Part shown: piece after piece, positions 1 through 5,154 of the stretch
Position numbering within the stretch: position 1 is the stretch's first letter
Layout: every line of letters begins with the position of its first letter
From: Bacillota bacterium
GTDB lineage: Bacteria > Bacillota > Sulfobacillia > JAJZYS01 > JAJYTV01
Direction: 5' to 3'
Length of the DNA: 6,802 bases
Assembly (NCBI GenBank): GCA_021792885.1
Contig: JAJYTV010000100.1
Coordinates: 1 to 6,802 of the forward strand
The notes under the pieces: generated by a model
The model's database searches: none
What the model saw: the letters and a program-made list of their open reading frames with translations, nothing else
Told to the model about the DNA's origin: nothing
Made by a program: the position numbers and the translations under genes

Positions 1-181
1 GTAGCACTTCCGCCGGTTCATACGAAAAGAGGTTGAGGTCGTACGACCGCCGATGGCCAAGATGAAGCGCAAGTCCTGTTCCGCCAGCGAGGTAGTAGTC
101 CGCGGACCACGAGCACGAGCCAATGGTTTGCAGAACCGCTCGCCCCGGCCTGTCCAGCACGTCTTCGGGCACCGGCTTCAC
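1..181 (-). CDS. AbiEii/AbiGii-type nucleotidyltransferase (toxin family), N-terminal part, runs off the window
   Basis: Read from GTG at 181-179, the frame stays open to the window edge (60 codons). It contains YYLAGGTGLALHLGHRRS followed by YDLNLFSYEP, the nucleotidyltransferase signature of the AbiEii/DUF1814 family (usual form YLAGGT-ALAL-LGHR-S-D-D-FF). Family members include toxins of type IV abortive-infection systems and tRNA-modifying nucleotidyltransferase toxins, usually encoded after an antitoxin gene. Here the preceding sequence is a dpaB remnant, so no AbiEi-type antitoxin is visible upstream. One oddity: the second acidic residue of the usual D-x-D metal-binding pair is Asn (GAC CTC AAC), which may reduce or abolish catalysis. 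A second GTG at 172-170, with AGGGGTG just before it, is an equally plausible start. The frame is also open back to the TAG that ends the dpaB frame at 221-223. Family assignment is fairly sure; activity and exact start are not. Confidence 0.72.
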   Translation of the reverse strand, partial: MKPVPEDVLDRPGRAVLQTIGSCSWSADYYLAGGTGLALHLGHRRSYDLNLFSYEPAEVL

Positions 182-209
182 CCCTATGCCCAGTCTACCA
201 CCGCCGCCA

Positions 210-604
210 GACTGGCAGCACTAGGCAATGGGGTCCACTGCGTACCTGTGTGGGAGCAGCCATAGTGGTGTCCACATGGCTCTGTCGGTGATCGCGTTCG
301 CGAGCTTCGCCATGGTGGTGCCGGTGCAAGGGCAGATGACGACTGCGTCGACGAGCTTCTGCGGCCCCAGCGGTTCCACTTCCGGGATGCTCTTCAGGGG
401 TTCCTTGCCCGTCGCCTCCCGGATCGCAGTAAGCCATTTCTCCGGCGTGCCGAACCGGGTCGTGGTGGTGAGGACGGTGTTCGAGACGATCGGGACGATG
501 TCCGCGCCTTCCTCCTTCAAGCGCAGGATGGGGTCGATGGCCTCCTCCAGGGTGCAATGGGACCCTGCGAGAGCGAAGCCGATGGTTTTGCCCGTCAGGC
601 GCAT
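210..604 (-). pseudogene. dpaB: Dipicolinate synthase subunit B (DpaB/SpoVFB), frameshifted and C-terminally truncated
   Basis: DpaB is the flavoprotein-fold subunit that works with DpaA to oxidise dihydrodipicolinate to dipicolinic acid in the mother cell during sporulation. The ATG at 604-602 has a strong AGGAGG five bases upstream. Residues 1-107 match the family: KTIGFALAGSHCTLEEA near the N-terminus, SNTVLTTTTRFG in the middle, EPLGPQKLVDAVVICPCTGT and MAKLANAITD near residues 77-107. After ITD the usual text is roughly SPVTMAAKAHLRNGRPVVL. Here the main frame gives unrelated residues and stops at 221-223 (127 aa against about 190-200 normally). The expected text reappears in another frame as MAAPTQVRSGPHCLVL (263 to about 216). 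Twenty bases separate ITD from MAA where twelve are expected, so there is a net +8 frameshift. Similarity then ends at the AbiEii junction. No DpaA is recognisable upstream. It is almost certainly non-functional. Confidence 0.8.
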
Positions 605-657
605 GCGTTCCTCCTGGGTTCCCGGCGGCAGGCCGCCCATTCTCGTCGAGAGCATCT

Positions 658-943
658 GGGCACGCGCGCGCCGGTGCCCTGGATCTCGGTGACGGTCAGC
701 CGCATCGTATGCGCCTTGGCGCAGGGCGTGACCGTCCTCCAACCGATGACCGGCGCGCAGTCGACTGCACGACGGGAGCTTACTGTCACCGAAAACGTAG
801 TCAGACGTGTTCACGTCCGCTGCTCTCTTCCGGTGTCTTACCGCGGGCTTGCGCCCTTCCTGCTTCCGCCAGGCGGCTCGCGAAACGTCTGCGTCTCGTG
901 GAGGCCACCTGTCCACAGGCGTGACTTCCCCAGGGACCCTGGG
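658..943 (-). ncRNA. Candidate omega-RNA (reRNA) region at the tnpB 3' end
   Basis: TnpB nucleases use an RNA transcribed from the 3' end of tnpB and the element's right end. This region is unusually rich in short perfect stems (plus-strand coordinates): CCCAGG/CCTGGG at 929-943; CCTGT/ACAGG at 908-919; a near-perfect 7-bp stem at 881-898; CCGCC/GGCGG at 866-876; GGGC/GCCC at 845-856; GACGTG/CACGTC at 804-817, touching the tnpB stop. Downstream is a nested hairpin, GACGGTCA/TGACCGTC at 691-736 enclosing TGCGCC/GGCGCA at 710-723, then GGGCAC/GTGCCC at 658-679. Outside tnpB the stretch 605-800 carries no recognisable gene. The structures are directly visible. Their role is inferred from family biology, and the RNA ends, and so the guide, are unknown. 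Some of the downstream hairpins may be host sequence. Confidence 0.42.
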
Positions 944-2051
944 TAGTTTGGATGATCCTCAGACCTTCGCGCAGGATGTTGCGGGAAGCGTGCAGGTCGC
1001 GGTCCTCCGTGTGGCCGCAGGCGGGGCAAACAAAGGTGCGATCCGCCAATGTCAGTACGTTGTTTTTGCTCCCGCACTGGCGGCACTCTTTGCTGGACGG
1101 GAAGAACCGGTCCACGAAGACCACCTGCCCACCACGCATCGGCGCCTTGTACTCAAGTTGATGCCGCAACTCCCCGAGCCCGACGTCGGCGATCGCCCGC
1201 GCAAGGTGGCGATTGTGCATCAGATTCCCCACCGCCAGGTCCTCAAGCGCGATCAGGCCGTACTTGCGCGTGAGGTTCGTCGTCAGCCTGTGCGCCCAGT
1301 CTCGCCGGATGTTCGCGATCCTTCGGTGTAGCCGCGAGAGTTGCATCTTCGCCTTCTCCCGGTTGCGACTGTCCTTCTCCTTGCGCGAGAGACTGCGCGA
1401 CAGCCGGCGGAGCTTCTTGAGATGCTTCGCGAGACTCTTGGGTGCGTCGTAGTGCTTCCCGGAAGACAAGGTGGCGGCATGGGCAACGCCGAGGTCGATT
1501 CCCACCGGCGCTTGGCTTTTGCGCTTTACGGGCGTTTCCTCGACATCCACCTGCACCGCGACGAACCACCTGTCCGCTTCGCGACTGACGGTGGCACCCA
1601 AGATCCTGCCCTGGAACCGGAGTCCTTCCCGCATCGGTATGAAGCCGATGTGCGGCAGCCGGATCTTCTGGCCTTCGACCATGAACTGATCGTTCGAGAC
1701 GTAGAATCTGTCACGGCATCTCCCTTTCTTTTTGAACTGCGGCCTGCGGGCACGTCGTCCGCCCTGCTTGTGCAGGTCACGGAAATAGTTGTCGAAGGCC
1801 CTCCCCAGGTCAGCCAGGGCTGCCTCCGGGGCACACTTCGTCACCTCGTACATCCACGGAAACTGCTCGCTCTTGATGGCGTTCAACTCTTTCTTGAGAG
1901 AGAGCGCGTTGGGCGTTTCGCCTGCCGCGTGCAACTCGTTCCAGCGGGCGAGGCCCCAATTATAGGCAAAGCGCGCCGTTCCACACGCCTTGCGGAAGTA
2001 GGTTTCCTGCTCATGCGTTGGAACGAGTTCGATCTTGTGGCCCATGATCAT
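801..2051 (-). CDS. tnpB: RNA-guided DNA endonuclease TnpB (IS607 family)
   Basis: TnpB is a compact RuvC-type nuclease, ancestor of Cas12, that cuts DNA specified by an omega-RNA and helps the element persist. The protein has 416 residues, normal for the family. The N-terminal part (about 1-175) has typical text such as HKIELVPTHEQE and the Arg/Lys-rich PQFKKKGR. The RuvC residues are all present: D186 in VGIDLGVA, E270 in IALEDLAVGN, D352 in EDRDLHASRNIL. The zinc ribbon has C323-C326 (CRQC) and C342-C345 (CPAC). The start ATG at 2051-2049 overlaps the tnpA TGA at 2050-2048, implying coupled translation; GGAGG lies about ten bases upstream. A second ATG two codons later is also possible. 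The reading frame extends further upstream, but that part is tnpA in another frame. The C-terminal 45 residues (Arg-rich) coincide with the hairpin-dense DNA of the putative omega-RNA. It appears intact. Confidence 0.93.
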   Translation of the reverse strand: MIMGHKIELVPTHEQETYFRKACGTARFAYNWGLARWNELHAAGETPNALSLKKELNAIKSEQFPWMYEVTKCAPEAALADLGRAFDNYFRDLHKQGGRRARRPQFKKKGRCRDRFYVSNDQFMVEGQKIRLPHIGFIPMREGLRFQGRILGATVSREADRWFVAVQVDVEETPVKRKSQAPVGIDLGVAHAATLSSGKHYDAPKSLAKHLKKLRRLSRSLSRKEKDSRNREKAKMQLSRLHRRIANIRRDWAHRLTTNLTRKYGLIALEDLAVGNLMHNRHLARAIADVGLGELRHQLEYKAPMRGGQVVFVDRFFPSSKECRQCGSKNNVLTLADRTFVCPACGHTEDRDLHASRNILREGLRIIQTTQGPWGSHACGQVASTRRRRFASRLAEAGRAQARGKTPEESSGREHV

Positions 2052-2602
2052 GGCGAGGGTGCCTCCTCGCTGCGGATCATCGCGCCGATGCTTTTCTTGT
2101 ACCGCCGGAGCCCGGACAGACTGGACGAGAAGCAGTGGACGATCGACAAGAGATCCTTCACCATCTCTTCTTCCGGCGAAAGGCTCTCCGCGTTCATGAC
2201 CACGATCTCCGCTCCGTGCCGCTTGCAGAACGCCTCGAACCACTCGAAGCCGAAGCGCACCAGGCGATCCTTGTGGGCGACGACGATCTCCTTGATCTCG
2301 CCTGCCTCCACGCGCTCCATCAGCTCGACAAACCGCTTGCGCTCATAGTTCAGACCGCTGCCCACATCCCCAAGCCTCAGGTCTACGTTCCGTCCAGAGG
2401 CGATGCAGAACTGCTCCACCGCTTGTCGCTGGCTTTCAAGATCGCCTTTCTGCCCGGCGCTAGACACGCGACAGTAGGTAGCGATCAGACGCCTTTCCGG
2501 ACGCCGACCCGTCACCTGCAAGTAGTCCTCGTAGGTGTAGTAGCGGCGGTTGGTCGGCGTTCGCTTCGCCTTGAGGATCCCCTCGCGGTCCCAGCGCTGC
2601 AG
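2048..2602 (-). CDS. tnpA: IS607-family serine recombinase transposase, N-terminus incomplete
   Basis: The catalytic domain is whole: YCRVSSAGQKGDLESQ with the nucleophilic Ser (S47 counted from the CTG at 2602), DVGSGLNYERKRF, VVAHKDRLVRFGFEWFE (the D-R-L-x-R of small serine recombinases), and a C-terminal tail DLLSIVHCFSSSLSGLRRYKK typical of IS607. Before it comes part of a MerR-like winged helix: TLQRWDREGILKAKRTP and TNRRYYTYEDY. The first helix, normally about 15 residues beginning with Met, is absent. The frame is closed by a TGA at 2614-2612, and no upstream frame restores the expected text. Possible starts are CTG at 2602-2600 (AAGGAG four bases upstream) or TTG at 2521-2519, which would discard the DNA-binding domain. 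It is either a rare-start, shortened protein or a 5'-truncated, inactive gene. Family is sure; start and function are not. It overlaps tnpB as ATGA. Confidence 0.85.
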   Translation of the reverse strand: MQRWDREGILKAKRTPTNRRYYTYEDYLQVTGRRPERRLIATYCRVSSAGQKGDLESQRQAVEQFCIASGRNVDLRLGDVGSGLNYERKRFVELMERVEAGEIKEIVVAHKDRLVRFGFEWFEAFCKRHGAEIVVMNAESLSPEEEMVKDLLSIVHCFSSSLSGLRRYKKSIGAMIRSEEAPSP

Positions 2603-2621
2603 GGTGCTCCTTCATAGCCAA

Positions 2622-2630
2622 ATTATAGCA
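2622..2630 (-). promoter_or_regulatory. Extended -10 promoter in front of tnpA
   Basis: The minus strand reads TGCTATAAT here, a perfect extended -10 (TGn-TATAAT). No good -35 is seen at the right distance, which extended -10 promoters tolerate. Transcription would begin around 2615, giving a leader of about a dozen bases with AAGGAG before the CTG at 2602. Its match in a GC-rich region is unlikely to be accidental, but it may belong to the flank rather than the element. Confidence 0.5.
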
Positions 2631-2735
2631 TAGATGAGGATCGCTCCCAGAACTAGATATATCCTCCTTCGCGCAGAGACGCTGTTCCCTCTGCCCCGAC
2701 ACTCCGCGCCGCAGGACACCCAAGCAAACGGACAC

Positions 2736-2756
2736 CAGGAGCCGATTCGGCTCCTG
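2736..2756 (-). terminator. Hairpin after iclR, probable terminator
   Basis: CAGGAGCC and GGCTCCTG form a perfect 8-bp stem with a five-base loop, starting 18 bases after the iclR stop at 2775. It lacks a clear T-run (the next bases are GTGTCCGTTTG), so it may be a weak or factor-dependent terminator. The symmetric hairpin could also act from the plus strand. The remaining bases between here and tnpA (about 2631-2735) hold no gene that I can recognise. Confidence 0.5.
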
Positions 2757-2774
2757 CTGCAGATGGGCGCAGTC

Positions 2775-3572
2775 TCAGAACGCGCCGAGGTCGTTCAAGA
2801 TCTCCTGGCGGGTCCGCAGGACCTCCTCGATCACGCGCGTCTCGCTGCCGTAGAAGCGCTGGGCCGGCATCGGCACGGAGATCGCCGCGAGCCTGCCCAG
2901 ACCGTCGCGCACGGCGCAGCCGACGCCGCAGATCCCGAGCGTGTGCTCCTCCCGGTCGACGGCGACATGCGTCTCGCGGATCGTCTCGAGCTGGCGCAGG
3001 AGCACTTCCTTCGCCACGATCGTGCGCGGGGTGAAGGAGGTGAAGCGCTCGGGGAGGGCGCGCTCGAGCTCTGCCGGGGGCAGTTCCGCCAAGAGGGCCT
3101 TCCCATTCGCGGTGCAGTACGCCGGGAAGTACGTGCCCACGGCAGACACGGCCTGCAGGCGATGGCGCACCTGGATCTGGTCGACGAAGAAGACGCGTCC
3201 CTGCTCGAGCACGGCGAGGTCGACAGTCTCGTTGAGGATGTCCGAAAGCTTCTTCAGGTAGGGGTAGAGCGGTTGGCTGATGTCGCGCAGGGATGCGGCC
3301 ACGAGCCGGTGCAGGCCCGGCCCGAGCCGCAGCCTGCCGCTGCTCGTCGCCTCGGCGACGAACTCCTCGTGCTGCAGCGCGACCGCGATGCGGTGCACCG
3401 TCGAGCGCGGCAGGCCGAGCCGTTCGGCGAGCTGGCGCAGGCTGAGGCCGTCGGGTTCGCCCTGGAGCGCGCGCAAGATGTCGGCCGCCCGCGCGATCAC
3501 CTGGACGCCGTCGCGGCGACGAGTCGGCTCCTTCTCGTCTAGGATGATCGGGTCACCTCCGTGCAGAGTCAC
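2775..3572 (-). CDS. IclR-family transcriptional regulator
   Basis: IclR proteins are dimeric or tetrameric regulators of carbon-source catabolism that bind small acids through a GAF-like C-terminal domain. The protein has 265 residues, normal length. The winged helix-turn-helix lies at about 25-85 (LSLRQLAERLGLPRSTVHRI at 43-62). The effector domain covers about 100-260, with AYCTANGKALLAELP at 151-165 (the family's C-T-x-G-K-x-L-L stretch) and GVGCAVRDGLGRLAAISVP at 216-234. The annotated start is GTG at 3572, but its ribosome site is poor. A much better GGAGGTGA (3560-3553) lies inside the gene and is followed at seven bases by an in-frame ATC, so the true start is uncertain. It lies 155 bp after the catabolic operon on the same strand and has its own promoter and an IclR-box-like palindrome, pointing to self-regulation. 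It probably also controls the neighbouring operon (inference). Confidence 0.93.
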   Translation of the reverse strand: MTLHGGDPIILDEKEPTRRRDGVQVIARAADILRALQGEPDGLSLRQLAERLGLPRSTVHRIAVALQHEEFVAEATSSGRLRLGPGLHRLVAASLRDISQPLYPYLKKLSDILNETVDLAVLEQGRVFFVDQIQVRHRLQAVSAVGTYFPAYCTANGKALLAELPPAELERALPERFTSFTPRTIVAKEVLLRQLETIRETHVAVDREEHTLGICGVGCAVRDGLGRLAAISVPMPAQRFYGSETRVIEEVLRTRQEILNDLGAF

Positions 3573-3589
3573 CGGCTTCGCCGGGGGAA

Positions 3590-3607
3590 CTGGATATCAA
3601 TTTCCAG
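3590..3607. promoter_or_regulatory. Candidate IclR operator upstream of iclR
   Basis: The 18 bases run CTGGATATCAATTTCCAG, with CTGGA and TCCAG as perfect outer arms. The sequence closely resembles the E. coli IclR box TGGAAATnATTTCCA: the right half ATTTCCA is exact, the left TGGATAT has one mismatch, and the centre is one base longer. It sits between the proposed promoter and the start codon, well placed for autorepression. No copy was seen in the 6058-6442 control region. Confidence 0.5.
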
Positions 3608-3633
3608 GGTTCGACAGATGGAAGCACACTTCC

Positions 3634-3662
3634 CTTATAGGGCCTATCGTACGCATGCGCAA
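3634..3662 (-). promoter_or_regulatory. Sigma-70-type promoter for iclR
   Basis: The minus strand has TTGCGC (3662-3657), a 17-base spacer, and TATAAG (3639-3634), giving transcription from about 3627 and a leader of about 55 bases containing the IclR-box-like palindrome. Spacing is ideal and each box has four or five consensus bases. It would let iclR be expressed separately from the upstream operon. Confidence 0.5.
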
Positions 3663-3672
3663 CATCCATCGG

Positions 3673-3687
3673 GACGGCGGCGCCGTC
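3673..3687 (-). terminator. Weak candidate terminator after the catabolic operon
   Basis: GACGGC and GCCGTC form a 6-bp GC-rich stem with a three-base loop, 40 bases past the stop of the CMD-family gene. No T-run follows, so it may only slow polymerase. If it does not terminate, the operon reads through into iclR. Confidence 0.25.
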
Positions 3688-3727
3688 GCCGTTCGTCGCA
3701 AAGACGGGATCTTCCCCGATCGCGTTC

Positions 3728-4252
3728 TCAGTGCTCGACCGACAGCGTGCGCGAGAGCTTCACCCCGCCGATCGCGATCGCGGCGAAGCAGCCGAGCTCG
3801 ACGATCTCGCCCGGCGTGTAGTGCTGCTTCAGTTCCTCGTAGACCCGGTCGCACTCCTGTGGCGGGGCGTCCTGGACCATCGCCCGCGCGAGGGCGAGCG
3901 CCGCGCGCACCTTGGGGTCCGGGTGGTACATCTGGGGCAGCGTGCAGGCCTGCACCTCCTCCTCCTGCAGTCCCTCCGCGAGGGCCTGCGTCGAGCGCTG
4001 CTGCGAGCAGAACGCACAGTCCAGCAGATCCGCGACGAGGATGCGCATGAGCTCTTTGGTCTTGTGCTCGACCGCCCCGCCGCGGTGCGTCGTGTCCCAG
4101 TAGGCGGCGTAGGCCTTCGCCATTTCGGGCGAGTGCGCGAGCACGAGGTACCAGGCGGGCTTCGGCGCCGACTGGCGCTCCGCCCGCTCCAGGATCGCGA
4201 GGACCTCCACGTCCTCGATCTCGCCGATCTCCTTGACCGCCAGGCGACCCAT
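3728..4252 (-). CDS. Carboxymuconolactone decarboxylase (CMD)/AhpD-like family protein
   Basis: The protein has 174 residues of all-helical CMD-family type. Members are either gamma-carboxymuconolactone decarboxylases or AhpD-like thiol-disulfide enzymes. The central signature is HKTKELMRILVADLLDCAFC, with the redox-type C79-x-x-C82 pair; the C-terminal HYTPGEIVELGCFAAIAIGG (145-164) is also typical. The His that follows the CxxC in AhpD is replaced by Arg (R86 in CSQQRS), as in a widespread uncharacterised subgroup, so peroxidase-reductase activity should not be assumed. The start ATG (4252-4250) has GGAGG eight bases upstream; an overlapping ATG at 4259 is in another frame. It is the third and last gene of the operon, 37 bp after BKACE. 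It may act on the operon's substrate or protect against oxidative by-products, but the sequence does not decide this. Confidence 0.87.
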   Translation of the reverse strand: MGRLAVKEIGEIEDVEVLAILERAERQSAPKPAWYLVLAHSPEMAKAYAAYWDTTHRGGAVEHKTKELMRILVADLLDCAFCSQQRSTQALAEGLQEEEVQACTLPQMYHPDPKVRAALALARAMVQDAPPQECDRVYEELKQHYTPGEIVELGCFAAIAIGGVKLSRTLSVEH

Positions 4253-4289
4253 GGGACATCCCTCCCGTCCGAACCTGCTTCGCGCGCCT

Positions 4290-5108
4290 TCAGGCCGGAG
4301 GCAAGGACAGCATCTGCTCGGCCTCTTCGGGCGTCGCGGGCTCGAGGTCGAGTGCGCGTACGACCCCCACGAGCCGCTCGACAAGCTGCCCATTTGAGGA
4401 GGCGAGCTCCCCCTTGCGCAGCGTGATCGTATCCTCGAGGCCCGTCCGCGCGTTTCCGCCCATCGCGAGGCCGATCGCCGTCATCGGCAGGTTGGCCCGG
4501 GCGATCCCGATTACCTGCCAGACGGAGCCCTTCGGCAGGCGCTGCACGAACGCGACGAGGTTCTCCGGCGTCGCCGCCATGCCGCCGCGTACCCCCATGA
4601 CGACCGAGAACTGCAGGGGCTCCTCGAGGAGTCCCTCGTGGAGGAGCTGCAGGGCCATGTCGAGGTGTCCCGTGTCGTAGACCTCGAGCTCCGGCTTCAC
4701 GCCGAGCTCCCGCATGCGCGCCGCGAGGCGCCGCACGCCCGCAGGCGGGTTCAGGAACTCCCCCGCGCCGAAGGTCATGGAGCAGACGTTCAGGGTCGCC
4801 ATGCGCGGGCGCGTCTCCACGAGCTGCATGCGCTCCTCGTAGGCGACGTCGAGCCCGACTCCCGTGGAGAGCTGGATCAGGATGGGGCACGACTCGCGGA
4901 TCAGTTCGACGGTGCGGCGCGCGATGTCGAGGTTCGCGGTCGGGCGCCCCTGCGCGTCGCGCAGGTGCACGTGCGCGATCGCGGCGCCGGCCTCCCAGGC
5001 GCCCTTCGCCGCTGCGGCGATCTCCTCGGGACTCGTCGGCAGGTTCGGATTGTCCGCCTTCGTGGCGATCGGCCCCGTCAGCGCGGCGGTCAGGATCACT
5101 TTGGCCAT
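4290..5108 (-). CDS. Beta-keto acid cleavage enzyme (BKACE, DUF849 family)
   Basis: BKACE enzymes are zinc-dependent TIM barrels that react a beta-keto acid with acetyl-CoA, giving acetoacetate and a new CoA ester; the founding member is Kce of lysine fermentation (3-keto-5-aminohexanoate). The protein has 272 residues, the usual size. Zinc ligands H46 and H48 lie in AHVHLRD and match the Kce numbering. The third ligand E225, with D226 and R221, is in NARTGLEDTI, equivalent to Kce E230/D231/R226. QLSTGVG (79-85) and TLNVCSMTFG (105-114) form further active-site strands. The start ATG (5108-5106) has AAGGAGG eight bases upstream. It is the middle gene of the operon, 46 bp after the dehydrogenase gene, which could supply its beta-keto substrate. 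Family is certain; substrate is unknown, since BKACE subgroups accept very different side chains. Confidence 0.95.
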   Translation of the reverse strand: MAKVILTAALTGPIATKADNPNLPTSPEEIAAAAKGAWEAGAAIAHVHLRDAQGRPTANLDIARRTVELIRESCPILIQLSTGVGLDVAYEERMQLVETRPRMATLNVCSMTFGAGEFLNPPAGVRRLAARMRELGVKPELEVYDTGHLDMALQLLHEGLLEEPLQFSVVMGVRGGMAATPENLVAFVQRLPKGSVWQVIGIARANLPMTAIGLAMGGNARTGLEDTITLRKGELASSNGQLVERLVGVVRALDLEPATPEEAEQMLSLPPA

Positions 5109-5133
5109 GTCGGCGCCTCCTTCAGTCTAAGAT

Positions 5134-5151
5134 CCCGTTCCCCGGGACGGG
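5134..5151 (-). other. Intercistronic hairpin between dehydrogenase and BKACE genes
   Basis: CCCGT and ACGGG frame an eight-base loop that itself contains CCCGGG, three bases after the dehydrogenase stop. An alternative TCCCG/CGGGA pairing uses the same bases. With no T-run, it more likely protects or tunes the mRNA between the two genes than terminates it. Confidence 0.3.
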
Positions 5152-5154
5152 CGC

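Larger units (their letters stand above)
650..2640 (-). mobile_element. IS607-type insertion sequence (serine-recombinase tnpA plus tnpB); both ends approximate
   Basis: A serine-recombinase transposase and a TnpB nuclease gene overlap by four bases and read the same way, the standard IS607-family arrangement. These elements have no terminal inverted repeats and no long target duplications, so the ends cannot be fixed by eye. The left end lies upstream of the first recognisable tnpA codons (about 2608), probably between 2620 and 2735. The right end lies beyond the tnpB stop (801), possibly past the stem-loops at 658-736 and before dpaB (604). The element sits between the iclR terminator and the dpaB remnant. 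Its codon use is more mixed than that of the genes at 2775-6802, consistent with recent acquisition. Whether it still moves depends on tnpA, which lacks a normal N-terminus. Confidence 0.75.

Noticed and set aside
605..800. A dpaA remnant or other gene just upstream of dpaB
   Set aside because: All three minus-strand frames were read. None shows the DpaA nucleotide-binding or C-terminal text; the open frames are short and unlike any family I know. The stretch is left as structured non-coding DNA.
658..943. CRISPR array
   Set aside because: The hairpins differ in sequence and are not evenly spaced direct repeats; there are no repeat-spacer units.
1341..2348. 335-codon open frame on the plus strand
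   Set aside because: It is antisense to tnpB and tnpA and shows no recognisable domain.
2611..2670. Missing N-terminus of tnpA hidden in another frame
   Set aside because: None of the three frames gives anything like the expected MerR-type first helix, so a simple one-base frameshift does not explain the loss.
2634..3542. 302-codon open frame on the plus strand
   Set aside because: It is antisense to iclR, rich in Arg/Ala/Leu, without motifs or a ribosome site; iclR clearly explains the region.
3829..4890. 353-codon open frame on the minus strand spanning two genes
   Set aside because: It is a shifted frame across the BKACE and CMD genes; its product is low-complexity Arg/Ala/Gly text.
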